Below the pieces are notes generated by a model. That model saw only the letters and a list, made by a program, of their open reading frames with translations. It ran no database searches and was not told where the DNA came from. This document shows, piece after piece, positions 1 through 9,332 of a stretch of DNA of 64,000 nucleotides; positions within the stretch are counted from its first letter, which is position 1, and the number at the start of each line of letters is the position of its first letter. The position numbers were made by a program, and so were the translations under genes. Source of the DNA: Methanoregulaceae archaeon (GTDB lineage Archaea; Halobacteriota; Methanomicrobia; Methanomicrobiales; Methanospirillaceae); assembly GCA_015660885.1 (NCBI GenBank), contig JACTUB010000007.1, positions 41,454 through 105,453 on the forward strand. The letters run 5' to 3'.

Positions 1-786
1 AAAGCCGAATTGCCAATGGCACTGGTGGGGCCGCTTACCAGCCTGGTCGTCGGTCTGATCAGCAGTGGGCTTGTTTATGCAGTGCCCGCTGTTACAACGA
101 GCCCGGCAATCGCCGGTGTACTGATCTTTATTTTCGGGTATCTTGGCGTGCTCAATATCATCCTCTTTGCATTCAACCTCCTGCCCGCATTCCCGATGGA
201 CGGGGGCAGGGTTTTGCGTGCGTGGCTGGCTAAAAGAATGCCGCTTCATCGTGCGACAAAGATCGCGGCTGACATAGGCAAAGGCTTTGCGATCATATTC
301 GGCATTATCGGACTCTTTTTCTTCTCCCCGTTCCTGATCCTGATCGCTCTCTTTATCTATATCGGGGCGAGCATGGAGTCCACCGCAGTGAAGTACAGTT
401 ACCTGTTGCAGAACGTGACAGTCGGCGACATGATGAGCAGCCCGGTGACGACCGTGCCACCAACGCTTCCCGTCAGCCAGGTAATCACCATGATGTACTC
501 AAGCAAGCATCTCGGGTTTCCCGTGGTCGAGAGGGATACGCTGATCGGCATGGTAACACTCGCTGACGTAAACCGGATGTCTTCGATTGATCGTGAAGCG
601 ATGCAGGTCCGGGACATCATGACCCGGGACCCGATCACGCTGCCGCCGAATGCCCCCGTGATCGAAGCCTTAAAGATCATGTCTGCCCGCAACTTTGGCA
701 GGATCCCGGTTGTCCTTGACGGGAAAATCCTCGGGATCGTAACCCGGACGGACATTATCAAAGTTACCGAATTAAAACAGATCTAG
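1..786 (+). CDS. Site-2 protease family (M50) membrane metalloprotease with two CBS domains, 5' end outside window
   Basis: The reading frame is open from base 1, so the N-terminus, including the zinc HExxH motif, lies upstream of the window. The visible part has several membrane segments and the second M50 motif, PMDGGRVLRAW, whose Asp is the third zinc ligand in this family. Two CBS domains follow (roughly the last 125 residues, starting at VGDMMSS and VRDIMTR). CBS domains normally bind adenine nucleotides and regulate the attached enzyme. It is likely an intramembrane protease; the substrate is unknown. The gene ends convergently with the radical SAM gene inside a single CTAG (783-786) that supplies both stop codons. 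Confidence 0.9.
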   Translation, partial: KAELPMALVGPLTSLVVGLISSGLVYAVPAVTTSPAIAGVLIFIFGYLGVLNIILFAFNLLPAFPMDGGRVLRAWLAKRMPLHRATKIAADIGKGFAIIFGIIGLFFFSPFLILIALFIYIGASMESTAVKYSYLLQNVTVGDMMSSPVTTVPPTLPVSQVITMMYSSKHLGFPVVERDTLIGMVTLADVNRMSSIDREAMQVRDIMTRDPITLPPNAPVIEALKIMSARNFGRIPVVLDGKILGIVTRTDIIKVTELKQI

Positions 787-2426
787 AACTTCAGCAGCGG
801 GTCAAGCTCTGAACTCCCCGCAATGTTCCGGTACGCCTCATATGTTTTAAACGGGCGCTTTGCAATAACTGCCGCCACTTTTTTCTTTCCGACACCCGGC
901 AGCCATTTTATTGCAGCTGCGGGGAGCGTGTTGATCTCGACAGGCACCCGTAACGCTGTTACCGATCGCATGCCCCAGTCAACGACCACTGCATCAATCA
1001 TACTCCGTTCGGCAAGACGGACCGGAATTCCGACAAGGATCGGGTAGGAACCCATCTGCCGCCCGAATGAGAGTGCACCGGAAACTTCGATACGGATATC
1101 ACGAAGCACAGTGCCGATGGGAAAGACCCGCCGGAGCATCGGAAGATCAATCTTCTGCCGAACAAATTCCTTGAAAAACCTGAACCGGTGATCATATTTT
1201 CCGAGAGTATTGTTTGTATAGACAGGTGTACCTTCAAAGGGCATAACCTGCCTGATGTTTACCCGTCTTACTAATAGCCCGGCATCACGGACCCGCACAA
1301 GGAACCGTTCGTTAAGATCATAGGTCTTCTCAGTCTCTCCGGCCAGACCACAGACAAAATTGAGCCCGGGGAGCAGTTCGGGTATGCCATCCCTCCGCAG
1401 GCCGCCCTCTTCATTTACGATCCTGATCGCCCGGAACACATCCTCTGCCTGAGCCTTGAGATTGTTTGCCATTACAACCTCAGGATCTGCAGTCTCCATG
1501 CCAAATGCGGCGACGTCTCCCGGAGTGTGGTGCCGTATGATTGCACGCAATGCCTCACGGCTTTCCTGTTCATGCCTTGCGATTGTCGCAGGATTCGTGT
1601 TGTCGATATGCAGGGTTTTTAACTCGGGCGCCGCGGTGCGGATCGAGGCAAAGAGATTCTCCAGGAGATCCGGTCGCGGTGCCGGGTACTCACCTGCTCC
1701 CGCACCGTAGGCAAGGATGTCCGGCTGCCGTCCGACCCTGAAGTGTCTCGCTCCGTGGGCATACAGGGCCGCAACTTCGCCCACGATACCTTCGATACCG
1801 CGATACATCGGGCTCCCATAGAACGGCTCGGTACAGAATGAACAGCCACCCGATGCACCGTGCGAACAGCCCCGTGCTGTCTCGAGCTCGCACATCACAC
1901 AGGGATAATCCGGGTGCTGTTCAATAATCCCGCTCCCTGCAACACTCCAGAGATCTGTACGGTGGTAATCGGGCGTGCCGACTGCATCGGAGCCATTGAG
2001 ATAGTTATCAAGTGCAACTGCCGGCTCGCCACTGAGGAAAACATCAAAACCCGAAATGACCTGTCTGACAGCACGCTGTCCACCTTCCGGAGCGTAGCCG
2101 AATCCAATCGGACCCCCGATCATTTTTTTCGGACCACGGAGCATGTGCCCGACCTGCTCGATCTCATTGAGGGTCGCTGGCGTGCCCCCGAGATATTTTC
2201 CCGGTACCGTCACTCCCGCAATCATGACCAGGAGATTGGCAGAGTCCATCCTGCTGATATGGTGCGGATCTTTCCGGAGCTGGTCAATGGTCAGGTACCG
2301 CACCGTGAAACCGTGGGTTGTCAACGTGCCCGCAACGGTTCGGATATAGGGTGATATATACGGCGGCACTCCGAGACACGCGGGTTCGTCCACGTACCCG
2401 TCAAGGATATACGCGTCAGCAGGCAT
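783..2426 (-). CDS. Radical SAM protein with C-terminal helix-hairpin-helix
   Basis: The protein has a Cys-rich radical SAM core near residue 190 (ARGCSHGASGGCSFC, an expanded variant of CxxxCxxC) preceded by a cobalamin-binding-like N-terminal region of about 170 residues. The last 50 residues hold a helix-hairpin-helix (LPGVGKKKVAAVIAKRPF), a nucleic-acid-binding fold. The ATG at 2426 is preferred over an upstream TTG because it gives an 11-nt overlap with mptE, with which it is probably co-transcribed. This architecture is common in uncharacterised archaeal proteins. The HHH suggests an RNA or DNA target, for example tRNA modification, but that is inference. Confidence 0.82.
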   Translation of the reverse strand: MPADAYILDGYVDEPACLGVPPYISPYIRTVAGTLTTHGFTVRYLTIDQLRKDPHHISRMDSANLLVMIAGVTVPGKYLGGTPATLNEIEQVGHMLRGPKKMIGGPIGFGYAPEGGQRAVRQVISGFDVFLSGEPAVALDNYLNGSDAVGTPDYHRTDLWSVAGSGIIEQHPDYPCVMCELETARGCSHGASGGCSFCTEPFYGSPMYRGIEGIVGEVAALYAHGARHFRVGRQPDILAYGAGAGEYPAPRPDLLENLFASIRTAAPELKTLHIDNTNPATIARHEQESREALRAIIRHHTPGDVAAFGMETADPEVVMANNLKAQAEDVFRAIRIVNEEGGLRRDGIPELLPGLNFVCGLAGETEKTYDLNERFLVRVRDAGLLVRRVNIRQVMPFEGTPVYTNNTLGKYDHRFRFFKEFVRQKIDLPMLRRVFPIGTVLRDIRIEVSGALSFGRQMGSYPILVGIPVRLAERSMIDAVVVDWGMRSVTALRVPVEINTLPAAAIKWLPGVGKKKVAAVIAKRPFKTYEAYRNIAGSSELDPLLKF

Positions 2427-3036
2427 AACCGATCGCAGCAAGGAGTTTTCGCGCCCAGAACAGTTTGCCCCGCTTCACCGGGTCTACGTTTTCGTCATCG
2501 AGGTCAAAACCGATGAGCGTGATATGCACTGCACCGAGTTCATCGGCTGCAAAAACTGCCCGGTCACCATCTGAAAATCCACCAAAGTTGTGGACATGCG
2601 GGAGCGGGACGCTCTGCGTGGTACCGACAACCGGCCCTCCGAACCGCGGTACCCAGTATCTCAGCAGGGGCATATTATCGCCATGCGCATGGATTACAAT
2701 AATCGTGCCTGATTCGTTCAGGTCAAGGAGGCGGTCGGTTGCACCGTCAAGATCGGTAAAAACCGCATCCGGGTGGATACCGTGTACATCGAGCACGTCT
2801 GCCGCTGCATCCGCTGCAAATATAACTCCCTGTATTTTTGCGAGCTCGTCTTTCAGGCAGGGCGCATTTCCGCAGACAGTAACTTCATTGTCGCGAATGA
2901 GGGCTGCGAGGGTCGGCAGATCATCGCGGGATAACAGCAAGGCGAGCAGTCGGGCTGCTTCCTCGTCCTGCGCACGGGAAAATCCGAAATAGTCCAGGAT
3001 CTCGCAGTACCAGGGTTCCCACTCTTCAAAGTCCAT
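2416..3036 (-). CDS. mptE: 6-hydroxymethyl-7,8-dihydropterin pyrophosphokinase, MptE type
   Basis: The 206-residue protein matches the archaeal DUF115/MptE family, which transfers pyrophosphate from ATP to 6-hydroxymethyl-7,8-dihydropterin in tetrahydromethanopterin synthesis. Recognisable elements are the N-terminal EEWEPWYCEI, VTVCGNAPCL (substrate-binding loop), DAVFTDLDG, IVIHAHGDN and ITLIGFDLDD. It is the first gene of a two-gene minus-strand unit with the radical SAM gene. A second methanopterin gene (RFAP synthase fusion) lies at 14.8 kb. Full length for the family. Confidence 0.9.
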   Translation of the reverse strand: MDFEEWEPWYCEILDYFGFSRAQDEEAARLLALLLSRDDLPTLAALIRDNEVTVCGNAPCLKDELAKIQGVIFAADAAADVLDVHGIHPDAVFTDLDGATDRLLDLNESGTIIVIHAHGDNMPLLRYWVPRFGGPVVGTTQSVPLPHVHNFGGFSDGDRAVFAADELGAVHITLIGFDLDDENVDPVKRGKLFWARKLLAAIGYAC

Positions 3037-3233
3037 ATATGACCTCAGACTTTTCCCTGCGCATTATCCGCGCTGATCTCCATGACTGTCATTATTTCAG
3101 GTTTATCACTATCCTCTGATATACCCGGGGAATCGTGCCTAATAAATCAGACACTACACCTCACCAGAGTTCCCCGTCGTTCTTTTTTGGGCGGAACTAT
3201 TTTTTTCCGTACCCGCGGGCTCCGGGATCCATT

Positions 3234-4691
3234 CTATTTTACTTCGTTCTCCAGCCCGACAAGGTTCCTGAACCTCTTCAGTATGGGCTCGATAACAAAC
3301 TCGAGCAGCTGGGCTTTGTTCTCCACTTTGTTAAAGTAATGAAGGGGCAGTGTCGCAGCTGCCATGTTCGGGTGGCCGCCGGCATCCCCCATTTCCCCGA
3401 ATGATTCCGATAGTGCATTCCCGATGTGTAACCGGATGTCACGGTTGCGTGCAGAGATAACGATCGCATTATCAGTGATACCGTACACTAGAGCCGTATT
3501 TACCCCCTCAAGCGTGATGAGAATATCGGCAGCCTGGGGGAGTGCATCACGGTTCATCACGTAACCCACGTTGGCAAAGAGATACCCGCTCTGGATCTTT
3601 CTCCGGGTGATTGCCGTGCCGATAACGTCAAGCGTTTCCTGCGACATGGAAGGTGACATGATCTTGTCGAGGAGGTCGGCATCCGTAAGTGGCAAGAGGA
3701 ACCCCGCGTAGTTGAGATCCTGCGATGTCACGTTTCGCTTGAATTCCTTGGTGTCTGTACGGATACCATAAAGAAGTGCAGTCGCAACCCGCTTGTCAAC
3801 CGGGACATCGAGCTCCTGCAGGTACTGGGTCAGGATGCTGGCAGTTGCACCCACGCCCGGGCGTATGTCAACAAATGTGTTCTGGGTCGCAATATGCCGG
3901 CCATCCTTGTGATGGTCGATGATTATATTGATCTTTGTCTGCGGGGGGATATCGTTATTCGCTCCCGGAGCAGAGCTGTCGACAAGAGCGAGGTACGTGC
4001 ATTTCTGGAGCGCCTCGGGGGTCAAACGCTCCATTTTAATATCGAGCAGGTTGACAAACGTGCGGTTCTCCTGGTGGCCGATGTTGCCTTCATAGAAGAT
4101 CCGCGTTGTAAGTGACTTTGGATTGGCATGTTTTGCGATCTCGGCAAGTGCCATGGCAGAAGAGATCGCATCCGGGTCCGGGTTCTTGTGGGTGATGATG
4201 CCAAGCGTACCCTCCCAGCCGGCAAGGAGGGTAAAGAGCCTCTGCGAGATCCTGCTTGAATGCTGCTTTTTTATCTGGAGGACCGCGGACCGTGCAACTA
4301 CTTCCTGCGGGTAGAGTACCAATTCTGCCCCCGCAACTGTGAGTTTCTGCCCGTTCACCGGATCGATCGAGCGTGCAACCACCTGTATGGCCGGGTAGCG
4401 CTTCTTGATTGCGAGGACTGCGGCAAGGTTGGCATCCCCGTCACCGGTCATGACGAATGCGATTTCAAACACCGGGAGCCCGCTCAGCATCTCCGGGGAG
4501 GTGATATCCCGCAGGTATGCATCGTACTTCTGGTCCCGGAGGTTTCGTACTCTCGTATCATCCTTGTCGACAACAATCACACGTTCATTTTCTTTTGCAA
4601 GTTCGAGAATGATGTTGTAACCATTGGTCCCGCACCCGAAAATACAGTATTTTGTCGGTCCCGGCTGTTCGAACGGGGCTTCCTGTGGCAT
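3234..4691 (-). CDS. DHH-family phosphoesterase with N-terminal RCK/TrkA-N domain
   Basis: Residues 12-130 form a Rossmann RCK (TrkA-N) domain with GCGTNGYN and an acidic VVDKDD strand end, expected to bind NAD or another nucleotide. From about residue 160 there is a DHH phosphoesterase domain: THKNPDPDA (DxD), LALVDSSAP and the name-giving DHH in IIIDHHKDG, followed by a DHHA1 domain with the GGH motif in GDAGGHPNMAAA. The DHH family includes nanoRNases and cyclic dinucleotide phosphodiesterases. The RCK fusion is a known archaeal architecture, and the regulatory input is unknown. The start at 4691 is 104 nt from divergent tRNA-Lys. Confidence 0.88.
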   Translation of the reverse strand: MPQEAPFEQPGPTKYCIFGCGTNGYNIILELAKENERVIVVDKDDTRVRNLRDQKYDAYLRDITSPEMLSGLPVFEIAFVMTGDGDANLAAVLAIKKRYPAIQVVARSIDPVNGQKLTVAGAELVLYPQEVVARSAVLQIKKQHSSRISQRLFTLLAGWEGTLGIITHKNPDPDAISSAMALAEIAKHANPKSLTTRIFYEGNIGHQENRTFVNLLDIKMERLTPEALQKCTYLALVDSSAPGANNDIPPQTKINIIIDHHKDGRHIATQNTFVDIRPGVGATASILTQYLQELDVPVDKRVATALLYGIRTDTKEFKRNVTSQDLNYAGFLLPLTDADLLDKIMSPSMSQETLDVIGTAITRRKIQSGYLFANVGYVMNRDALPQAADILITLEGVNTALVYGITDNAIVISARNRDIRLHIGNALSESFGEMGDAGGHPNMAAATLPLHYFNKVENKAQLLEFVIEPILKRFRNLVGLENEVK

Positions 4692-4795
4692 GTTAGAAGA
4701 GATGTATCATTCCAGTGTATTAAGGGATTCCAATGTATCTATCGCCAAAACATTTATTCTGCATTATCGACTACATTATTAGGTCTAACTGGCTT

Positions 4796-4869
4796 GGGTC
4801 TGTAGCTTAGTTCGGCATAGCGGCGGACTCTTAATCCGCAGGTCAAGGGTTCAAATCCCTTCAGGCCCG
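4796..4869 (+). tRNA. tRNA-Lys (anticodon CUU)
   Basis: A full cloverleaf can be drawn. The acceptor stem GGGTCTG pairs with CAGGCCC (one G-U), with G as discriminator. The anticodon stem GCGGA/TCCGC holds the loop CTCTTAA, giving anticodon CUU. The T arm is AAGGGTTCAAATCCCTT. No CCA is encoded and no intron is seen. A T-run follows at about 4876, which may be the terminator. An A/T-rich promoter region lies at about 4745-4785. Confidence 0.95.
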
Positions 4870-4899
4870 TCTCTTCGTTTTTTCTGGTTCTTGACGGTA

Positions 4900-5364
4900 T
4901 CACCAGTTTCTTTTTCCCGAGATAAAACCATTGATGCCCTTTTTCCGGATTGTGCTGATATTCCGGAGATGTGCATCGCCGTGAACCGGGACAAGGAATG
5001 TCAGATTTTTACACACTTCCGGTTCACTGCATTCCCAGCAGCCCGTGATCTTTTTTTCCTGGCAGCACTTTCTGATTTTGCAGAACGGCGGGCCGCCACC
5101 ATCCCTGCATCCCTTATTGCACCGGAACTTCACCATGGCACCAAGCAGATCGTAACACTGCTGGTAATGCTCGAAGGGTTTACCCACAGGAATTTTTGAT
5201 ACGGCATCTGCAAATTTCTCGTATTTTGCCTGCCGCAGTTCCTTGCGGAGATCGCGGGCGAGGTCTGCGATTTTTCCCGTATGCCCGTGGCAGTCAAGGC
5301 AGCAGAGGCCGCAGTATGCTACAACATCAAGATTTTTTTCTTCCATACTTTGGATTATTCTCAT
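4900..5364 (-). CDS. Small cysteine-rich DUF3795-type protein
   Basis: The 154-residue protein begins with a CGLCCLDCHGHTG cluster and has a second cluster (FRCNKGCRDGGGPPFCKIRKCC, then GCWECSEPEVC). This is the pattern of the DUF3795 family of anaerobic bacteria and archaea, presumed metal- or iron-sulfur-binding with no known activity. Met7 (5346) is an equally possible start because the conserved region begins just after it. The gene stands alone between tRNA-Lys and a cupin gene. Confidence 0.75.
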   Translation of the reverse strand: MRIIQSMEEKNLDVVAYCGLCCLDCHGHTGKIADLARDLRKELRQAKYEKFADAVSKIPVGKPFEHYQQCYDLLGAMVKFRCNKGCRDGGGPPFCKIRKCCQEKKITGCWECSEPEVCKNLTFLVPVHGDAHLRNISTIRKKGINGFISGKRNW

Positions 5365-5560
5365 GCTTCATTAAAGGTTATCCGCGGGGGAAGAAAATGA
5401 TCCGGGAAATTCCCGGAATCACCTGTCCTCCCACCGTTCGCTCCATCTATCCTATACTTGGGCATTTGATCATTCGTGGTGGAGTATTTCCAAAGTGCAA
5501 TACGCACCTCATCAAGTACCTGGGATACAGCCCTTCTCCGGGGATCAGGCAACTGCACAT

Positions 5561-5920
5561 TTACGGCAGCGTGACAAATATCTGCCGCCAGGGTTTCCTG
5601 CCGATCCCACGGGTCCGGTGACCTTTGCCGGTCATGTCCTCAGCGAGGAGGACATCTCCTTTGCCAAACCTCCGTTTCTCGCCACTGCCCGCTTCGATCT
5701 CGGCCTGTCCCTCGATGGTTACCACGTATTCCCGGCAGACAACATTGTGCCACGTGTAGTGGTACCCGGGTGGAATTTCCCGGAAGAAAACCGCCTTTGC
5801 ACCGACAGGCTCACTGAATAATCCAAGGGGCCCTTTGGATTCAAGATCGATCTCGATATCCTCAAAACAGGAGTGATTTTCAGGTCCGTTGTAGAGTCGG
5901 GTAATCTTCACGGGTATCAC
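5561..5920 (-). CDS. Small cupin-domain protein (sugar 3,4-ketoisomerase-like)
   Basis: This 119-residue protein is a single double-stranded beta-helix. FFREIPPGYHYTWHNVVCREYVV contains His residues typical of cupin motif 1, and FGKGDVLLAEDMTGKGH matches motif 2. WdcA/FdtA-type dTDP-sugar isomerases and simple metal-binding cupins share this layout, and the sequence does not settle which it is. It is a single gene transcribed divergently from the MscS channel gene; the 156 bp between their starts hold both promoters. Confidence 0.65.
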   Translation of the reverse strand: MIPVKITRLYNGPENHSCFEDIEIDLESKGPLGLFSEPVGAKAVFFREIPPGYHYTWHNVVCREYVVTIEGQAEIEAGSGEKRRFGKGDVLLAEDMTGKGHRTRGIGRKPWRQIFVTLP

Positions 5921-6076
5921 TTAGAACGTATATGTGCAAATAATACCAGACCTTTCATCTGGTATAATCTCTTTTATTCTCATCTCAGGATTATTCCGAA
6001 CATTCACGATCTCTCTTGGGTATATTCATCTTTTTTCTCACTCAGCTTTTTGACCATTCATGGCGGAGTAGTACGT

Positions 6077-6940
6077 ATGGTTGATACACACTTCATCATC
6101 GGTAATGTCACCATCGAGAGTGTCATCATTTTTACCGTGGCCACCCTTGCAGTTATCGTTCTGTCCTACCTTTGCTACAAGGCAGTCTATACCGTGCTGG
6201 AACGAGTGGCCAGCCGATCAGGTGCCCGCTGGACAGCCCGTTTTGCGGCATACATAATTTTTGGCATTGGACTGTACTACATCGATCTCGCCATTCTCGG
6301 GTTTGATATCAGTGCTACATTCGCCTCGCTGGGAATCCTCAGCATTGCACTCGCATTTGCCTCCCAGCAGATCATCTCCAACCTGCTCGCCGGACTCCTG
6401 ATTGCAATCAACCGGACCATTGCGCTTGACGACTGGGTAGAGCTTGGCAATGAACCCGAAACAGGTATTGCACAAGTACGGGACACGACATTCACCCGCA
6501 CGATTCTAAAAGATCGTGACGGCAGGGTGTTTCTCCTGCCCAATGCCACGTTACTATCATCAAAGATCGTCAACTACTCGCGATCAGGTTATATTGAGGT
6601 CCCGGTGACCATCACACTCCCCCCGGGTCTCCCCTTCGATCGGGCACGCGATACCATTCTTTCGGTGTTGACTGTCCACCCGAAGATCCTCCCGAATATC
6701 AAAATGGAAAATAAGACACAAATACCGGGACTGTCAATGATCCCCCGTCAACGCGAGTTGTCCCTGGAGAAGATATTTCCCGAACGATTCTCTCCGAGAG
6801 TCCTGATTACCGGCCTCGCACCATTGGGAAATACGGTCACCATACGGTTCTGGATCCATGATATCACCCGCCGGGAGGAGATCGTTTCAGATGTGCTGTA
6901 CGAGAGCGGCCAGAGATTAGACCTTATAGGAAAATCCTGA
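6077..6940 (+). CDS. MscS-family small-conductance mechanosensitive channel
   Basis: There are three membrane segments in the first 110 residues. The third (SLGILSIALAFASQQIISNLLAGLLIAIN, residues about 85-113) is the pore-lining helix of MscS. A beta domain follows (DDWVELG, RTILKDRDGRVFLLPNATLLSSKIVNYSR), and then a shortened C-terminal cytoplasmic domain. The channel releases solutes on hypo-osmotic shock. The ATG at 6077 has an upstream GGCGGAG at 6062-6068. Longer in-frame upstream codons would run into the divergent cupin gene's promoter. Confidence 0.88.
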   Translation: MVDTHFIIGNVTIESVIIFTVATLAVIVLSYLCYKAVYTVLERVASRSGARWTARFAAYIIFGIGLYYIDLAILGFDISATFASLGILSIALAFASQQIISNLLAGLLIAINRTIALDDWVELGNEPETGIAQVRDTTFTRTILKDRDGRVFLLPNATLLSSKIVNYSRSGYIEVPVTITLPPGLPFDRARDTILSVLTVHPKILPNIKMENKTQIPGLSMIPRQRELSLEKIFPERFSPRVLITGLAPLGNTVTIRFWIHDITRREEIVSDVLYESGQRLDLIGKS

Positions 6941-6987
6941 TACAATCACCTCTGCCTTTTTTTCCGGTGTTCCAGGTCGTCAGTTCC

Positions 6988-7656
6988 TCACTCTATCCAT
7001 CCCATCCGCACCCATCGCTCGTACTCCTCCGGGCGAAAATCGCGGTTTTCCTCGACAACCGTCCGGAAATATGAACGGTTGTCCGCAAGGATCGCTTCCT
7101 GTTCTGGATCGGAAAAACCGTTCCTGACCGCACCTGCAAGTTTTCTGCCGAGTTCTCGTGCTGCTGGTCCTGCTTCTTCCACAGCCTCCGACCTGCCGGC
7201 AGTGGCAACACTGAACCCTCCCACAGACATAACCCCAAGATAATTGAGCACGTGGTTCAGGTATTCTACCACGTCATCCCCGCCGGATTCGTGGGTTGTT
7301 GCTACTGCACACCCGAATTTTCCGGCCAGTACCTGGTAATGGATGGCATCGGCCAGCCGGTCGAAGAAGACCTTCATCTGGCCGCTGACGTTATCGATGT
7401 AGACCGGTGAGCCGAATACAATGCCGTCCGCCTCCCGCATCCGGGACACCAGAGCCGGGACGTCATCATCAAAGATACAGGTGCCGGTAAGCGAGCACGC
7501 TTCGCAGGCAGTGCAGGAAATGAGACGATAATCCGCAAGGTCGACCATCTCGGTCTCTGCCCCGGTTACTGCCGCCCCCTCGAGGACGATGCCAGCGAGT
7601 CTTCGCGTGGTACTGCGGATCGTCCGGGGGCTCCCATGAATGGCAAGGATCTTCAT
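6988..7656 (-). CDS. Iron-sulfur flavoprotein (Isf-like NADPH-dependent FMN reductase fold)
   Basis: The N-terminus KILAIHGSPR is the FMN phosphate-binding loop of the flavodoxin-like reductase family. Cys48, Cys51, Cys54 and Cys60 form the compact CX2CX2CX5C motif that binds a 4Fe-4S cluster in methanogen iron-sulfur flavoprotein. GSPVYIDNVSGQMKVFFDR is the second flavin contact region. Such proteins pass electrons from ferredoxin to oxygen or peroxide in methanogens. The exact donor and acceptor here are unknown. Monocistronic, 222 residues. Confidence 0.82.
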   Translation of the reverse strand: MKILAIHGSPRTIRSTTRRLAGIVLEGAAVTGAETEMVDLADYRLISCTACEACSLTGTCIFDDDVPALVSRMREADGIVFGSPVYIDNVSGQMKVFFDRLADAIHYQVLAGKFGCAVATTHESGGDDVVEYLNHVLNYLGVMSVGGFSVATAGRSEAVEEAGPAARELGRKLAGAVRNGFSDPEQEAILADNRSYFRTVVEENRDFRPEEYERWVRMGWIE

Positions 7657-8105
7657 TGGGTGAGTGGCTCCTGTTCAGGAGATTAGGTGGCGGAGGTTAT
7701 GAGGATAGTGGGTGAGGTTTCACTGCTATTGTTAAAAGTCCTCTAAAATCCCTTAATTTCCCGAAATACCCATTTAAATCCATTTTTTTGACCCCTCGTT
7801 TTCAGGGCTCTGGAGGGCTTTGGTGGCAGGAAAATACTTCAGAAAAGGTATAACAGGGCACTTCTTTCCGGTCTCTTTAAAGCCCGCTAAATTGCACGGT
7901 TTTTTTCGGGTTAAAACGGTTTTTTCCGAAAAATAACGATTTAAACGAAGAATTCTACCATGCGTTGGCACCGTTTCCTGTGGAGATTTTTCCCGTAATT
8001 TTCAATATGACAATTTTTCGTCCGTTTGCCAAACCGGGCATTTTACGGGGACTCGATCTCTCATGTCCGGCAAAACTACGTCGTAGCACTCCTGAAAACA
8101 GGTTC
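7657..8105. other. Intergenic region without recognised gene
   Basis: This is about 450 bp of AT-rich sequence with many homopolymer runs, for example around 7780-7790 and 7898-7935. Short open frames here show no protein-like composition. It may carry the promoter of the flavoprotein gene (7657-7760) and the 3' region of the next minus-strand gene. I see no tRNA, repeat or clear structured RNA. Confidence 0.4.
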
Positions 8106-8480
8106 TTACCGTGCATGGGGATTTGTGTACTCGTCCGGCCCCCACCACCCGATTTCCACCATCGACATATCGTAAACAAGCAGCCGGCGCCAGCTCCGTT
8201 CGTGCTGGGTGCGGAGCCAGAGTTCGCGCTGGATGAAGGGCGGGAATGGGAGTGCGCGAAGTCCCAGGATCTCGTCGGGGAGCTGCTGTTCGTAAAACCC
8301 GTTCGGATCGATATGGTAACGGGTCTGCCGGACCTTCACCGCCCGGACTGATTCAGGTTTGAAGATCAGGTAATCGTACAGGAGATCCGCATATGGGTTG
8401 TCCATTAAGCGGTAACCCATGCGTACGGCAAAGTCCTTCGCCTCCGCGATCGCTGCCTCCGGTTTCTTTCCCCGGGTCAT
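8106..8480 (-). CDS. Conserved-looking hypothetical protein
   Basis: The 124-residue soluble protein is rich in Arg and aromatic residues. It has a central strand pattern DYLIFKPESVRAVKVRQTRY followed by LRALPFPPFIQRELWLRTQHERSWRRLLVY. The Asp/Glu plus Lys pattern on adjacent strands vaguely recalls small nuclease folds, but no catalytic motif is convincing. Codon use is like that of neighbouring genes, which supports it as real. Function unknown. Confidence 0.6.
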   Translation of the reverse strand: MTRGKKPEAAIAEAKDFAVRMGYRLMDNPYADLLYDYLIFKPESVRAVKVRQTRYHIDPNGFYEQQLPDEILGLRALPFPPFIQRELWLRTQHERSWRRLLVYDMSMVEIGWWGPDEYTNPHAR

Positions 8481-8737
8481 GGCCGGGTAAACCCACTGTT
8501 CCGTAATAATTTTTTTGTTCGCTGGTCGTTTCGCTGGTTGTGCATCTCCTTCGGTGGATCATACAGCGTTGAATGTCTTGTGGTCGGTTGCGGGTTTATC
8601 ACCGGGGGACGAAATTAAAAAATGTCAGAATGCTCTGGCAGCCCAGATGCCAGAAAAAAGATTGTATGATGATGCGGTTCTGGAAAACGAGCAATTAAAA
8701 AAAGGGAGGAGGACCGCATTGCAGCTTCCTGAAATGG

Positions 8738-9019
8738 TTACTTTTTCAGCTTGGCTTCGAGCCAGTCACCAATGAAGGCACCAATGATGAAGATGATGGC
8801 GAGGATGATGATCGCGATAAAAATGCCGATGGCGCCTAGCAGGCCGACCCCAAGGCTGAGCGTCCCGGGAGCAAATAAAAATGCGATGAGCGTGAAGATA
8901 ATCCCGAGGACGATGCCGATGATCGCTCCCATCTTGAGGAGGCCCCACAAGTCTTCCTTTCCCTTATGGAAAAACCCAAATGCGATACCAATAATGAGAA
9001 TCAGCAGTTCAAACCACAT
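8738..9019 (-). CDS. Small three-helix membrane protein, paralog 1
   Basis: The 93-residue protein starts MWFELLILIIGIAFGFFHKG and consists of three hydrophobic helices (about residues 2-16, 24-45 and 53-80) ending DWLEAKLKK. It is clearly paralogous to the protein at 9333-9620: same start, same FFHxGKEDL loop and same GAFxGDWLE C-terminus. The ATG at 9019 is chosen because the similarity begins exactly there. It is probably a membrane stress or envelope protein; function unknown. Confidence 0.72.
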   Translation of the reverse strand: MWFELLILIIGIAFGFFHKGKEDLWGLLKMGAIIGIVLGIIFTLIAFLFAPGTLSLGVGLLGAIGIFIAIIILAIIFIIGAFIGDWLEAKLKK

Positions 9020-9332
9020 ACAACTACTCCTGATAACAGCAATATCGCGCCGCTTTGCTAAAAAGATTACGGATATCTGCCAGCTTCCATCAATGCCTCC
9101 GCAAAGCCGGAAGAACACGGGTACATATGCTGGCTAATGGAAATCAGAACGGGAGTGGAGACGGGGAGAGTATAGAACCAGAAACAGGATCAAAAATTCC
9201 CGTGGGACGCAAGACCTTCATCAAGTGGGTGGATCCCGTCCGGGCATTGAAGGTCGTTGGGGTTATAATGGAGAGGGTGATGGATTGATTGGTAAAAACA
9301 TGGCAAGGGAAACTGTCAATGCTCCTTCCCGT
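9020..9332. other. Spacer between the two membrane-protein paralogs
   Basis: This spacer is 313 bp. It probably contains the promoter of the 8738-9019 gene, which reads to the left. A plus-strand frame from 9127 to 9288 is open for 53 codons, but it has no convincing ribosome site and no recognisable fold, so it is not called as a gene. Confidence 0.35.

Noticed and set aside
9055..9288. 77-codon plus-strand frame between the membrane-protein paralogs
   Set aside because: No supported start and no family resemblance; it overlaps the expected promoter of the 8738-9019 gene.
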